Part shown: piece after piece, positions 26,897-35,553 of the stretch
Position numbering within the stretch: position 1 is the stretch's first letter
Layout of the letters: every line of letters begins with the position of its first letter
NCBI GenBank assembly: GCA_964637845.1
Contig: CAZWXI010000003.1
Location: 28,716-92,715, forward strand
DNA: 64,000 nt
Direction of reading: 5' to 3'
Source of the DNA: PGYU01 sp964637845
GTDB lineage: Bacteria; Bacteroidota; Ignavibacteria; Kapaibacteriales; UBA2268
Translations under genes and position numbers: made by a program
Notes under the pieces: model-generated
The model's database searches: none
Seen by the model: the letters and a program-made list of their open reading frames with translations, nothing else
Told to the model about the DNA's origin: nothing

Positions 26897-27820
26897 TTAT
26901 AAAAATTTTTGCAAATCTTGATAATGATCAATGCCTTCAATATCAAACTCATCTACTGTTCTTTTCGCTAAACCTTGTAAAACATTACCCGGGCCAATCT
27001 CGATAACTTTGGTGATTCCATTGGATTTCATATTCTTCATGGTATCTGTCCAAAGTACAGGGGAAATCAATTGCTCAATTAAATATTTCTTAATTAAATT
27101 TGAATCAGTAATAGGTTCGCCTGTAACATTGACATAAATGGGGACATGAGATTCGGCAAAATCGATTGACTGTATTTCAGCTTCGAGTTCAAGTTTAGCG
27201 GGTTCCATCAATGGAGAGTGAAATGCACCGCTGACCACGAGTTCTTTTACCAAACGCGCTCCCGCTTTTTTGAACTCTTCAACATTTGCACGTAAATATT
27301 CTGCTGAACCGGAAACAACTATTTGGCCGGGAGAATTGAAATTAGCCACAACAATAACATTACCATTACCTGTATCCGTTAGTTGCCGGCAAACTTCTTT
27401 GAGTTTATCATCATCAAGATTGATGACCGCAAACATTGTTCCAGGAATTTGAGTTCCTGCTTCAAACATAAGTTTACCTCTTTTTGCGACTAATTTTAAA
27501 GTATCCTCGAATTTAAGCACCCCAGCTGCAAAAAGCGCGGCATATTCTCCCACTGAATGTCCCGCCACTGCATGATAATCAAGTTTATTCTTGAGTAATG
27601 AGAAAATAACTGCTGAATGCAAGAATATTGCAGGTTGAGTATAGCGAGTTTCTTTTAACGTCTCAATTGGTCCATTGAAACAAATTTCGGCTAAATCAAA
27701 TCCTAAGACTTCATTAGCTTCTGCAATTAAGTTTCTTGCAGGTTCGGAATTACTGTAAATATCTTTTAACATACCAACATATTGCGAACCTTGTCCAGAG
27801 AATAGTAATGCTGTTTTCAT
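26897..27820 (-). CDS. fabD: Malonyl-CoA:ACP transacylase
   Basis: 307 residues. FabD moves malonyl from CoA to ACP. The N-terminal LLFSGQGSQYVGM is diagnostic. The catalytic serine is S89 in AGHSVGEYAAL and the catalytic histidine H201 in SGAFHSPLM. The gene ends 47 bases before fabG and starts one base after fabH stops, so it is part of the operon. Confidence 0.97.
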   Translation of the reverse strand: MKTALLFSGQGSQYVGMLKDIYSNSEPARNLIAEANEVLGFDLAEICFNGPIETLKETRYTQPAIFLHSAVIFSLLKNKLDYHAVAGHSVGEYAALFAAGVLKFEDTLKLVAKRGKLMFEAGTQIPGTMFAVINLDDDKLKEVCRQLTDTGNGNVIVVANFNSPGQIVVSGSAEYLRANVEEFKKAGARLVKELVVSGAFHSPLMEPAKLELEAEIQSIDFAESHVPIYVNVTGEPITDSNLIKKYLIEQLISPVLWTDTMKNMKSNGITKVIEIGPGNVLQGLAKRTVDEFDIEGIDHYQDLQKFL

Positions 27821-27821
27821 A

Positions 27822-28811
27822 TTAATCGTTCATATTCCATTTTAAATATATAGAACCCCAAGTGAATCCTGCACCAAAACTTGATAAAATAAGATTGTCG
27901 CCCTTTTTCACTTTACCGTTTTGATACCATTCAGAGACGCAAATCGGTATAGTTGCAGCGGTTGTATTTCCGAATTTTTCAATGTTTATCATGACTTTTG
28001 ATGGGTCAATTTCCATACGATTTGCCGTGGCGGCTATAATACGCATATTTGCTTGATGAGGTACGAGCCAAGCAATGTCATCGCTTGTTAAATTGTTCTT
28101 TTTCATAATTTCAACTGATACATCAGCCATACCAACGACTGCATGTTTGAAAACCGCTTGCCCGTCTTGATAAATATAATGTTCTTGGTTTTCAACTGTT
28201 TCAACCGATGCCGGTTTGATACTACCGCCGGCTTTTTGATGAAGGTATTGCCCGCCGTTACCGTCTATATACAAAATTTGGTCAATTAATCCGTAGTTAT
28301 CATCATTTGATTTTTCTACAATACATACTCCTGCTCCGTCACCGAATAAGACTGCTTGGGCTCGGTCGTTGAAATTAACAATAGAACTCATCTTATCTGC
28401 ACCGCATAAAAGCACTTTTTTTGCCATTCCTGATTCCACTAAGCTTTTCGCAGTAGCAATTGCGAATACAAATCCGGAACATGCGGCTGAAATATCAAAT
28501 CCCCAGCAGTTTTTGATACCAAGTTTGTGTTGGACTAAAGCCGCAGTAGATGGGAATAAATGGTCGGGTGTAACGGTAGCCACCAAAATACAATCAATTT
28601 CTTCCTTGTCAATATCGCGTTTTTCAATGCATTCAACTGCGGCAGGTATAATTAAGTCTGATGTTCCTCCCGACTTTGCAAAACGACGTTCGGCAATCCC
28701 TGTCCGAGCCATAATCCATTCATGCGATGTTTCAAGATAATTAGCAAAATAGTCGTTGGTATAAATATCTGGGGGTAAATAATGTGCTATAGATGTAATT
28801 GTTGCTCTCAT
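27822..28811 (-). CDS. fabH: Beta-ketoacyl-ACP synthase III
   Basis: 329 residues. FabH starts fatty-acid synthesis by condensing acetyl-CoA (or a branched starter) with malonyl-ACP. The nucleophile is C111 in DISAACSGFVFA. The catalytic His is in WLVPHQANMRI and the Asn in KFGNTTAATIP. ARTGIAERRF (35-44) is a family block. It lies between plsX and fabD, the classical order. Confidence 0.97.
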   Translation of the reverse strand: MRATITSIAHYLPPDIYTNDYFANYLETSHEWIMARTGIAERRFAKSGGTSDLIIPAAVECIEKRDIDKEEIDCILVATVTPDHLFPSTAALVQHKLGIKNCWGFDISAACSGFVFAIATAKSLVESGMAKKVLLCGADKMSSIVNFNDRAQAVLFGDGAGVCIVEKSNDDNYGLIDQILYIDGNGGQYLHQKAGGSIKPASVETVENQEHYIYQDGQAVFKHAVVGMADVSVEIMKKNNLTSDDIAWLVPHQANMRIIAATANRMEIDPSKVMINIEKFGNTTAATIPICVSEWYQNGKVKKGDNLILSSFGAGFTWGSIYLKWNMND

Positions 28812-28820
28812 TCCATTTCT

Positions 28821-29843
28821 TTAGTTTGTTAATATTTGTTTTAAAGTATGTTCAATTCTTTTGTTGACATCTTTCTGAATCATTTCTTTGGCTCTTACAA
28901 GCATATTTTTAATAGCTTCAGGAGAAGATTTTCCATGTCCTATTATTACAACACCATTAACTCCCAAAAGTGGTACTCCGCCGTATTTCTGGTAGTCAAA
29001 TTGCCGGAGTATGTCTCGCAGGGTTGGTAAAATCATTCCTACTTTGATTTTATTCATCAAACTTTTTTCTGAATATGATTTAATCTTAGATTTTAAAATT
29101 CCGATGAAACTTTCGGCAAATTTCAAAACAATATTTCCTATAAAGCCATCGCAGACTACAACGTCGGCTTTTGCGGCAAAAATGTCTCGGCCCTCGACAT
29201 TGCCAATGAAATTAAGTGGACCGTTTTGCAATAATTTATGGGCTTCTCGGACATCGATTGTTCCTTTTGTCACTTCTTCACCAACATTCAAAAGTCCGAT
29301 TTTGGGTTCGTTAATTCCCAGTATCATTGACGAATAAATACTTCCCATTATGGCAAATTCAAAAATGTATGACGGTTTGGCATCCACATTTGCTCCAACA
29401 TCCAACAACAAGACGGGTTGTTCAGTAATTGACGGGAAAAATGAGCCGATTGTTGGTCTGCTTACTCCTTCTATTCTTCCAAGTACCAAAGTTGATGTGG
29501 ACATTACCGCTCCGGTATTTCCGGAAGAAACGAAAGCATGTGCGGACCCATCTTTTACAAGCTCAACTCCGCGATATAGAGATGAATGGCGTTTCTTTTT
29601 AACTATTTCAGTCGGTTCGTCATGCATTGATACAACATCGGGACAATCTATGATTTCTATAGATGAAGTAACATCACGGAATGCCGCGGCAGATTCAATG
29701 GTTGATTTTTTACCCGTCAAAATGATTTTAGTGCCTCGATTCATTGGGTCTGCGAGAAATTCATTTACACCTGATAATTCATTTTCAGGTGCAAAGTCAC
29801 CCCCCATAGCATCAAGTACTATTCTAATCTCTTTGACGAACAT
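28821..29843 (-). CDS. plsX: Phosphate acyltransferase
   Basis: 340 residues. PlsX makes acyl-phosphate from acyl-ACP for glycerol-3-phosphate acylation by PlsY, linking fatty acids to phospholipids. VLDAMGGDFAPEN (9-21) is the signature start. SSGNTGAVMSTSTLVLGRIEGVSRP, shown here in part as SSGNTGAVMS, and VCDGFIGNIVLKFAE are further family blocks. The gene ends ten bases before fabH and follows rpmF, as in many bacteria. Confidence 0.96.
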   Translation of the reverse strand: MFVKEIRIVLDAMGGDFAPENELSGVNEFLADPMNRGTKIILTGKKSTIESAAAFRDVTSSIEIIDCPDVVSMHDEPTEIVKKKRHSSLYRGVELVKDGSAHAFVSSGNTGAVMSTSTLVLGRIEGVSRPTIGSFFPSITEQPVLLLDVGANVDAKPSYIFEFAIMGSIYSSMILGINEPKIGLLNVGEEVTKGTIDVREAHKLLQNGPLNFIGNVEGRDIFAAKADVVVCDGFIGNIVLKFAESFIGILKSKIKSYSEKSLMNKIKVGMILPTLRDILRQFDYQKYGGVPLLGVNGVVIIGHGKSSPEAIKNMLVRAKEMIQKDVNKRIEHTLKQILTN

Positions 29844-29862
29844 ATGCTATATTTCAAGTTGA

Positions 29863-30039
29863 TTATAACGCTGTCAAGGCTTTTCTGCCATTGTAATAAC
29901 CACATTCGGGACAAGCCGCATGTGACAGTTTGACTGAGCCACATTGAGGACATGAGGTAGTCTGCATCGAACTTGCTTTATAATGTGTTCTTCTTTTGTC
30001 TCTTCTTGATTTCGAGTGTTTTCTTTTTGGATTTGGCAT
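29863..30039 (-). CDS. rpmF: 50S ribosomal protein L32
   Basis: A 58-residue protein starting MPNPKRKHSKSRRDKRR, the canonical L32 start, followed by a zinc ribbon with two CxxC pairs (CPQC near 30-33 and CPEC near 43-46). All four zinc ligands are kept, so this is the zinc-containing form. The gene lies in the short gap between yceD and plsX, matching the widespread yceD-rpmF-plsX-fab order. Confidence 0.97.
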   Translation of the reverse strand: MPNPKRKHSKSRRDKRRTHYKASSMQTTSCPQCGSVKLSHAACPECGYYNGRKALTAL

Positions 30040-30057
30040 TTTATTACTCCCAAAAAA

Positions 30058-30573
30058 TTAGTTTATCTTTAAATTTTTTAATTTCGACCATCTTTCATCT
30101 AAGTCTTTATGCTTTTCGCTGCTGATTTTGTCCGCAACATCAGGATAAATTTCATCTAATTGTTTATCTCTGAACTGCGGGGCGATCCTTTTCATAGGTA
30201 ATTCGAGAGCAAGACTTTCCATAACATATGTAGTTATGTCTATATATTTTATATCCTCGCGAATGATAACCTCATGATACTTTGGTTCTTTACCATTCAT
30301 AGACAAAAACGCCTTAGTATCGGCTATAAAAGACATATCAATGTGCGATTTGATTTGCTCTTCGTATTCTTGTAAAGAACGGTCGCAAATCATTTTTGCA
30401 GTAGCTTTAATGTCGGCTTTCAAATTGTATCTATTGCCAAGTTTATTCATTATGGCATCCAAAACCACGTCGCCAATGAATTCCTCAAAATCGGAATTGA
30501 GCAATGATACAGGTTCAACTATGTTGAACTCGTACTCTCCGTCTGCCATTCCCGATATGTCTAATTTTAACAT
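30058..30573 (-). CDS. DUF177 (YceD family) protein
   Basis: 171 residues. It is recognised mainly by position directly before rpmF and by an acidic C-terminal block (PQFRDKQLDEIYPDVADKIS) similar to YceD. YceD proteins are linked to 23S rRNA accumulation and ribosome assembly in bacteria and plants. The usual CxRCL cysteine pair is weak here: only one cysteine (MICDRSLQEYE) is present. The ATG at 30573 is preferred over one at 30633 because the promoter at 30603-30634 would start the transcript near 30597. Confidence 0.75.
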   Translation of the reverse strand: MLKLDISGMADGEYEFNIVEPVSLLNSDFEEFIGDVVLDAIMNKLGNRYNLKADIKATAKMICDRSLQEYEEQIKSHIDMSFIADTKAFLSMNGKEPKYHEVIIREDIKYIDITTYVMESLALELPMKRIAPQFRDKQLDEIYPDVADKISSEKHKDLDERWSKLKNLKIN

Positions 30574-30602
30574 TTTTTTAATTTTGTTCCAAAATAATCT
30601 TA

Positions 30603-30634
30603 CAAAGATACGTACTATTCCGTGTTTTTCCAAA
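30603..30634 (-). promoter_or_regulatory. Promoter of the yceD-rpmF-plsX-fab operon
   Basis: On the minus strand TTTG (30631-30634), a 20-base spacer and TATCTTTG (30603-30610) match the Bacteroidota promoter form. The -7 box is 29 bases before the ATG at 30573. The -33 box lies only four bases from the terminator stem of the upstream gene. Confidence 0.6.
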
Positions 30635-30637
30635 ACG

Positions 30638-30667
30638 AAAAAGAGACTGTTAGGAACAGCCTCTTTT
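30638..30667 (-). terminator. Rho-independent terminator after the Ton/TPR operon
   Basis: On the minus strand the arms AAAAGAGGCTGTT and AACAGTCTCTTTT pair over a three-base loop with one G-U wobble and end in a T run. On the plus strand the same position is an A-C mismatch, so the element is directional. It is 20 bases beyond the TPR stop codon. Confidence 0.8.
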
Positions 30668-30686
30668 CAAAAAATTAACAATTTAA

Positions 30687-32405
30687 TTAATTATCGCATG
30701 AACCCGCATCTTGCAATATTTTCAGGTTTTTCGATGCCGTTTGATTTTTAGGGTCAATTTTTAAGACACGACGATAATTATTACAGGCAGACTTTCCATT
30801 TCCTAAATTGTGATATGCGATAGCAAGATACAAGTACGGGAACGGCTCGTTTTCAGTAACAGTAGCCCACCTTTCAGCCACTTTTATTACGTCATTGAAT
30901 TTTTTCTGTTCCATGTACATTCCGGAAAGTTTGTTGAATGCTTGTACAAGAACAAAACCGTTTTTTTCCGAATCTCGGCTCCCAAGTTCAATAACAGCAT
31001 CAAACTCATTAACAGCATTCGTAAAATCTTGTGTAGAAGATAATGCATCTGCTAGACTCAATCTTGCGAATAAGAATGTAGAATCCATTGAAATTGATTT
31101 TTTCAATGGCTCAATTGCCTCTGAGGGTCTGTTGGAGAGTAAATAACTTTGCCCTATCAGATAATGAACAATGTTCTCTCTGCCGTCGTTGCAAACATCA
31201 AGCGAGGCACGAAGTTTGAGTATATCAATTGCTTTTTGATATTGTTGGACGCGTTGATAAATAAATCCCATTTGGTCCATTATTTTGCAATTTGATTCGG
31301 GTGAGAGTTTGACCGATTTTTCCCAGACATTTAAGGCACCAAGAGTATCTTGTGTCAAGAATTTTGCCTGTCCCCACCTTTGATAATCAACTATTTCAAG
31401 AGTTGTATCCTTGTCTAATATTGCGAAAGTTTTGATTGCTTTGTCGTATTCGCTAAGGTCGAAATAACAGCGTGCCAACAGTATTTGTGCCTTTATTTTC
31501 ACGGAATCTATTTCATTTACAACAATTTCAAGGTGGTGCAAAGCAGAGTCATATCTTGCTATCTTTTCAAATGATTGAGCCAACATCCAACGTGCTTCCG
31601 AAGCTGATGGTCGAAGTTGAATGTAACGACTCAAGGAAGGCGCGGCTTTATCAAATTGTGAAGCCCAGAAAAATATTCTGCCCTGCTCGTAAAATGCTCT
31701 TGCGTTATTAGGGTCTTGACGTGTAACTTTGTTCCATTCTTCAAGGGAGCGAGTGAAAAGGACTGATGCCAATTCGTTATCTGCTTCACGATTTGCTAAC
31801 CAAAAGTATGATGTTGCCAATTTCTCACGTGCATCAAGGTTGTTTTGATCTATATTTAAAGCTTCTTCATAATTGACGCGAGCTAATTCAAAGATTCTTT
31901 GCCTATAATAAAGGTCGCCTAATGCAATGTACGGTAAAGGACTTTTTCTATCCATTTCTCGGGCACGAGTAATAACAAGTTCTGCTTGTGACAATGAATC
32001 GGCTCGCAAATAAATATTTGCCAACTCCAAAGTCAAAGCTAAATTCTTCTCATCCCTTTTAATGGCATCATTTATCGTTTCTAAGGCTTTTCTAACATCA
32101 CCTGATAGAGATAGAGCTTTAGCATACTTCAATCTTGCATCGGAACTACGACGGTTTTCGCGGATTGCTCTATCATACATGTTTGCCGCTTCGTTGAATC
32201 GCTCGTATTCCATGTAAACATCACCGGCAAGCATCAATACTTCAAAATCATCGGGATGTTGTGCCAAAACTTGCGGCAATTCACTTAATGCAGCTTCGTA
32301 ATTCTTAGTGCTGACATTAAGTCTCAACGTTTCTTTTGAAACTTGTGCTTTGCTTATAACGGCAATGAATAAGAGCATCAGGGTTATGTTTATTATTAAT
32401 CTCAT
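30687..32405 (-). CDS. Exported tetratricopeptide repeat protein
   Basis: 572 residues with a signal peptide (hydrophobic 4-18, cut probably after SKAQ). About a dozen TPR units follow, for example DVYMEYERFNEAANMYDRAI near 62-81 and LGDLYYRQRIFELARVNYEE near 162-181. The end has two cysteines (ACNNYRRVL and DAGSCDN). TPR proteins closing ExbBD-TonB-PstS clusters are common in Bacteroidota. The role is unknown but probably a periplasmic protein-binding scaffold. The gene starts 25 bases after the PstS-like gene and ends before a strong terminator. Confidence 0.85.
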   Translation of the reverse strand: MRLIINITLMLLFIAVISKAQVSKETLRLNVSTKNYEAALSELPQVLAQHPDDFEVLMLAGDVYMEYERFNEAANMYDRAIRENRRSSDARLKYAKALSLSGDVRKALETINDAIKRDEKNLALTLELANIYLRADSLSQAELVITRAREMDRKSPLPYIALGDLYYRQRIFELARVNYEEALNIDQNNLDAREKLATSYFWLANREADNELASVLFTRSLEEWNKVTRQDPNNARAFYEQGRIFFWASQFDKAAPSLSRYIQLRPSASEARWMLAQSFEKIARYDSALHHLEIVVNEIDSVKIKAQILLARCYFDLSEYDKAIKTFAILDKDTTLEIVDYQRWGQAKFLTQDTLGALNVWEKSVKLSPESNCKIMDQMGFIYQRVQQYQKAIDILKLRASLDVCNDGRENIVHYLIGQSYLLSNRPSEAIEPLKKSISMDSTFLFARLSLADALSSTQDFTNAVNEFDAVIELGSRDSEKNGFVLVQAFNKLSGMYMEQKKFNDVIKVAERWATVTENEPFPYLYLAIAYHNLGNGKSACNNYRRVLKIDPKNQTASKNLKILQDAGSCDN

Positions 32406-32430
32406 TTGAAAAAGTCCTATATGTTTATTT

Positions 32431-33345
32431 TTAATCTTGCTTTATCAATTTGATTTTGGCAAATCCCGGTACGATACCGAATTCATTGAAATAATTCTGG
32501 ACTATTGACTCTTTAGATAAAAATGATGCAAACCAAAAAGCACGGCTCATAGTTCCCTCAGATATCAGTACTCTATACTTGACGATATAAGGGTAGCGCC
32601 GTTGCACTATAAATGCTTGATGTACTACTTGAGGTGGTTCGCGTTTGCCATTTTCAGATAAAAACGATATTCTCAAAGGCTTCCAGTCTATTTGTCTGAT
32701 AATTTGCGATAAGTATCCAATACCTATTGCATTAGGATTATCTTTGACATAATTTTTTACAGAATCATATCCGGTCAAAAACTTTACGGGTTTGGAAAGC
32801 TGTCTGTCGCCAAGCACTAGTTGCAAGAAATTTGCGTATTCAGACGACCTTCGGGTATTGCTAACTAACTCGGGCTCGAATGTAAGTTGTGGATAGAAAT
32901 CACGGAATCTTTTATTTGTGCTTAATATCTCAATTATTTGCTCATGATTTAAAGTGTCAAGCGGAAAATTTCTATCAACATAGAATACAAGTGCGTCTTC
33001 GGCAGCTATCATTTCGGTGCGTTCAACATCGAATTCTATCATTAATGAATCTTCATCAGGGAGGTAATTTCGGGCTACTATTACGGCATTTGCTTGACCG
33101 GAAAGTATCATATTCATACACTCGCGGGAATCTGCCTTAACTAGTGTAAATTTGATATTTGGATAACTGTTTTGATACATTTTGAATGTAGTATCAAGAA
33201 CTTCAAATATTGACTTATCACAATATACAGTCAATTCACCTGCATTTATTGAATCGGTATGGGATTTTTCGTACTTGCTGTCGCAGGAATTTAAAGTGAT
33301 TAGAGCAATTATTATTGCTAAATTTAAATTTTTGATTTTATTCAT
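32431..33345 (-). CDS. PstS-like substrate-binding lipoprotein
   Basis: 304 residues. A lipoprotein signal ends at TLNSC (Cys21 probable). The mature part resembles the phosphate-binding PstS/PBP-like-2 fold: GELTVYCDKSIFEVLDTTFK, VIVARNYLPDEDS, IAAEDALVFYVDRNFPLDTL and IGIGYLSQI. No ABC permease or ATPase gene is near. Such PstS-like lipoproteins in Ton clusters of Bacteroidota probably bind an anion or serve an envelope role rather than feed an ABC transporter (inference). Its start overlaps the small membrane protein gene by eight bases. Confidence 0.82.
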   Translation of the reverse strand: MNKIKNLNLAIIIALITLNSCDSKYEKSHTDSINAGELTVYCDKSIFEVLDTTFKMYQNSYPNIKFTLVKADSRECMNMILSGQANAVIVARNYLPDEDSLMIEFDVERTEMIAAEDALVFYVDRNFPLDTLNHEQIIEILSTNKRFRDFYPQLTFEPELVSNTRRSSEYANFLQLVLGDRQLSKPVKFLTGYDSVKNYVKDNPNAIGIGYLSQIIRQIDWKPLRISFLSENGKREPPQVVHQAFIVQRRYPYIVKYRVLISEGTMSRAFWFASFLSKESIVQNYFNEFGIVPGFAKIKLIKQD

Positions 33346-33544
33346 CTGAATCCTCCTCGAATTGATATCTTTTAATTTGACTGTGATATATAATCAATCT
33401 GTATAAGCCGAAGAAGATAAAAATAACACCAAATACAATGCGTAAGTGAGAATCAAATTCAGATAAAACAATACCGCTCAGGATCAGTATTCCAATTATT
33501 ACTATCAGCGACCTGACAGAGTAATTTAAAATTTTCAGAAACAA
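33338..33544 (-). CDS. Small two-helix membrane protein
   Basis: 68 residues, not recognised as a named family. Two hydrophobic stretches (about 12-28 and 36-53) suggest a hairpin membrane protein, ending in an acidic tail EEDSDE. It overlaps the PstS-like gene by eight bases and follows tonB by 42 bases, so it belongs to the Ton operon. It may be an accessory of that membrane complex, but nothing in the sequence shows this directly. Confidence 0.7.
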   Translation of the reverse strand: MFLKILNYSVRSLIVIIGILILSGIVLSEFDSHLRIVFGVIFIFFGLYRLIIYHSQIKRYQFEEDSDE

Positions 33545-33586
33545 TTTATTACTACTTATTACTGAACATCTGAGCGGTTGTATATA

Positions 33587-34378
33587 TCATCTTAGTCTGA
33601 ACTGAATTGGAATGCTTACCCAGCACATTATCGGTTGATTATTTTGAATAGCTGGGGTAAACAAACCATAATTGCTGATAGCTTCCATGGCGGCTTCATT
33701 GAGCATTTCATGTTCACTATATTCAATCATTTGTCTGCGAACTTTACCTTTGTCGTCAACGAGTACTCTTACAATCACTTTCCCCTCTATTCCGGCTCTG
33801 CGAGCCAAATCGGGATATTTAATACTACGTTGTAATTTGACTAAGTCAACGCCAGGTTCCTTTTCTACCGGTATAAACTGGTCGTGAGCAGGTTCTTCAA
33901 TACGTTGCTCAATGACGACCCTATTACGAGGGTTAAATTCAATATCTGGTGCGAATCCACCAAGGTCAACTCCATCACCTCCGGTAGCAGATGCACGATT
34001 CATAACATCTATTGTAGCAAAATCCTTCATTTCTGCTGTGATTTGAGCATCCGGTACAGGAATGGGATTGCCGGCACGAGCCGCAGGTCCTGTGTTGATG
34101 ATTTGTTGTACGGGTGGAGGAGCTTCCATTGCCTCATTTGATTGCGGCGGAAGGTCATCCAATCTCACTTTTGCTAATGGGGCAAGTTTAGGTGCCGCTT
34201 TTGAAGCACCTGATGATTGAACGAAGAATACATACAATAACAGTAATAAAATTGTAAGTCCTAGAGTAATAAGGAACCCACGAATTGTATTCTTATTGAT
34301 GAAATCTTTGAGTTCAATTGCACCGTAACCTGATGGTTTCGGCATTTCGATGGGTAATCTTGCAGTTACTTCCGACAT
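33587..34378 (-). CDS. tonB: TonB energy transducer
   Basis: 263 residues. One N-terminal membrane helix (ITLGLTILLLLLYVFFV, around 37-53), then a proline-rich periplasmic spacer, then a C-terminal TonB domain (KYPDLARRAGIEGKVIVRVLVD, given in part as YPDLARRAGIEGKVIV, and ISNYGLFTPAIQN). It passes proton-motive energy from the ExbB/ExbD complex to outer-membrane receptors. It starts two bases after the first ExbD gene stops, within the operon. Confidence 0.93.
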   Translation of the reverse strand: MSEVTARLPIEMPKPSGYGAIELKDFINKNTIRGFLITLGLTILLLLLYVFFVQSSGASKAAPKLAPLAKVRLDDLPPQSNEAMEAPPPVQQIINTGPAARAGNPIPVPDAQITAEMKDFATIDVMNRASATGGDGVDLGGFAPDIEFNPRNRVVIEQRIEEPAHDQFIPVEKEPGVDLVKLQRSIKYPDLARRAGIEGKVIVRVLVDDKGKVRRQMIEYSEHEMLNEAAMEAISNYGLFTPAIQNNQPIMCWVSIPIQFRLR

Positions 34379-34379
34379 T

Positions 34380-34949
34380 TTACAACTCCTTGATTTTTTC
34401 TATTTCTTCTTCACTAATTTGCGCTATTGTAAATCTGCGTTCGCGTTTCTTGGGGTTTCCGTCTTCGTCAAGTTCTTTTGAAATCTCGGCAGTTATAAAG
34501 AGTTCTGCCATATTTAGTTCGTCAAGTATGCTCACGATGATTCCGTAATCTGCATCATTCGAAGGTTTTACTGCTGTAATAAGTCTGTTTCGTTTGCCTT
34601 CCCTAAGATTTTCAATTTCTGCTAATGCTTTTATCTTATTCAGTTCAATTTCTTGCGGGTCTTCATTGCCTATGGCATAAAATACTTTGTTGTCTTCCCT
34701 GACGAATAGTTGAAGAAGTTCTGATTCCTTTACTTCAACTTGGTCAATTACTTCGGGTGGTATGGACATTTCCATAACCTGTGGAGCTGCCATGGTCGTA
34801 GTAAACATGAAAAACGTTAACAATAAGAATGTAATATCAACAAGCGGAGTCATATCTAAATGATAACTGACTCGTTTCATTTTTTTTCGTTTAGAAGCTT
34901 TGCCTCTTTTTGATCTTTCAACTTTTAATTCACCGCCACCGCCGGCCAT
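34380..34949 (-). CDS. exbD: ExbD/TolR biopolymer transport protein, copy 2
   Basis: 189 residues. A basic N-terminus precedes the membrane helix LDMTPLVDITFLLLTFFMF, whose Asp in PLVDITF is the proton-carrying residue. The periplasmic domain follows. The helix and its DNA are nearly the same as in the neighbouring ExbD at 35015, so the two arose by duplication. The C-terminal domains differ, suggesting that they form mixed dimers with ExbB and TonB. Confidence 0.93.
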   Translation of the reverse strand: MAGGGGELKVERSKRGKASKRKKMKRVSYHLDMTPLVDITFLLLTFFMFTTTMAAPQVMEMSIPPEVIDQVEVKESELLQLFVREDNKVFYAIGNEDPQEIELNKIKALAEIENLREGKRNRLITAVKPSNDADYGIIVSILDELNMAELFITAEISKELDEDGNPKKRERRFTIAQISEEEIEKIKEL

Positions 34950-35014
34950 TTTTTTATCCTTTTATTAGTTTCTATATATAAAACGTTATTAATAGAAAAA
35001 AAGTTACAAATTAA

Positions 35015-35527
35015 TTAGGCACCTTTTTTCTCGGTTACGTAGTTGAATACGGTTGCGCGATTTCTACGTAAAACATCCATAGCATCCCATACCCATTGGA
35101 AACGAAGACGCTTGTCGGCATCTATAGCAAATACAGTCTCGGGGCGTATCACCCTCGTATTACGAACTAATTCATCTAATGACTCGAGTGACACGCTTAG
35201 TTGAGCTTGCTCTTTTAGTTCATTTGGAACTGATTGTGACAAAGCCCATACCTGATTACGGTCAGCTTCATTGAGCAATTCGTAGTAGTAAGTGGTATCG
35301 GCAGTCAACGAGTCAACGGCTATTTTGATTATTGCTAAGTCTTTATCGGGTACTTTTGATGTGTCAGCTGTAACTTTGGGTCGCTCGATTACAAATTTTT
35401 GTTCGGCTTCAGCTTCGGTTTTAAACTTGGCTGTAAACATAAAAAACGTGAGTAACAAAAATGTTATATCAACAAGCGGTGTCATGTCAATTACGAACCC
35501 CATTCTTTTTTTCTTTACTTTAGGCAC
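35015..35527 (-). CDS. exbD: ExbD/TolR biopolymer transport protein, copy 1
   Basis: 170 residues. The membrane helix IDMTPLVDITFLLLTFFMF has the conserved Asp of the proton pathway. The periplasmic part is acidic and ends with FAIDADKRLRFQWVWDAMD, a typical ExbD terminal region. It starts 26 bases after ExbB stops. Two unequal ExbD genes in a row after ExbB are a regular feature of Bacteroidota Ton clusters. Confidence 0.93.
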   Translation of the reverse strand: MPKVKKKRMGFVIDMTPLVDITFLLLTFFMFTAKFKTEAEAEQKFVIERPKVTADTSKVPDKDLAIIKIAVDSLTADTTYYYELLNEADRNQVWALSQSVPNELKEQAQLSVSLESLDELVRNTRVIRPETVFAIDADKRLRFQWVWDAMDVLRRNRATVFNYVTEKKGA

Positions 35528-35553
35528 TGGTTACTCCTTGGTACGTTTATGAA

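Noticed and set aside
29350..29862. 170-codon plus-strand frame
   Set aside because: Antisense shadow of plsX; no domain or start context.
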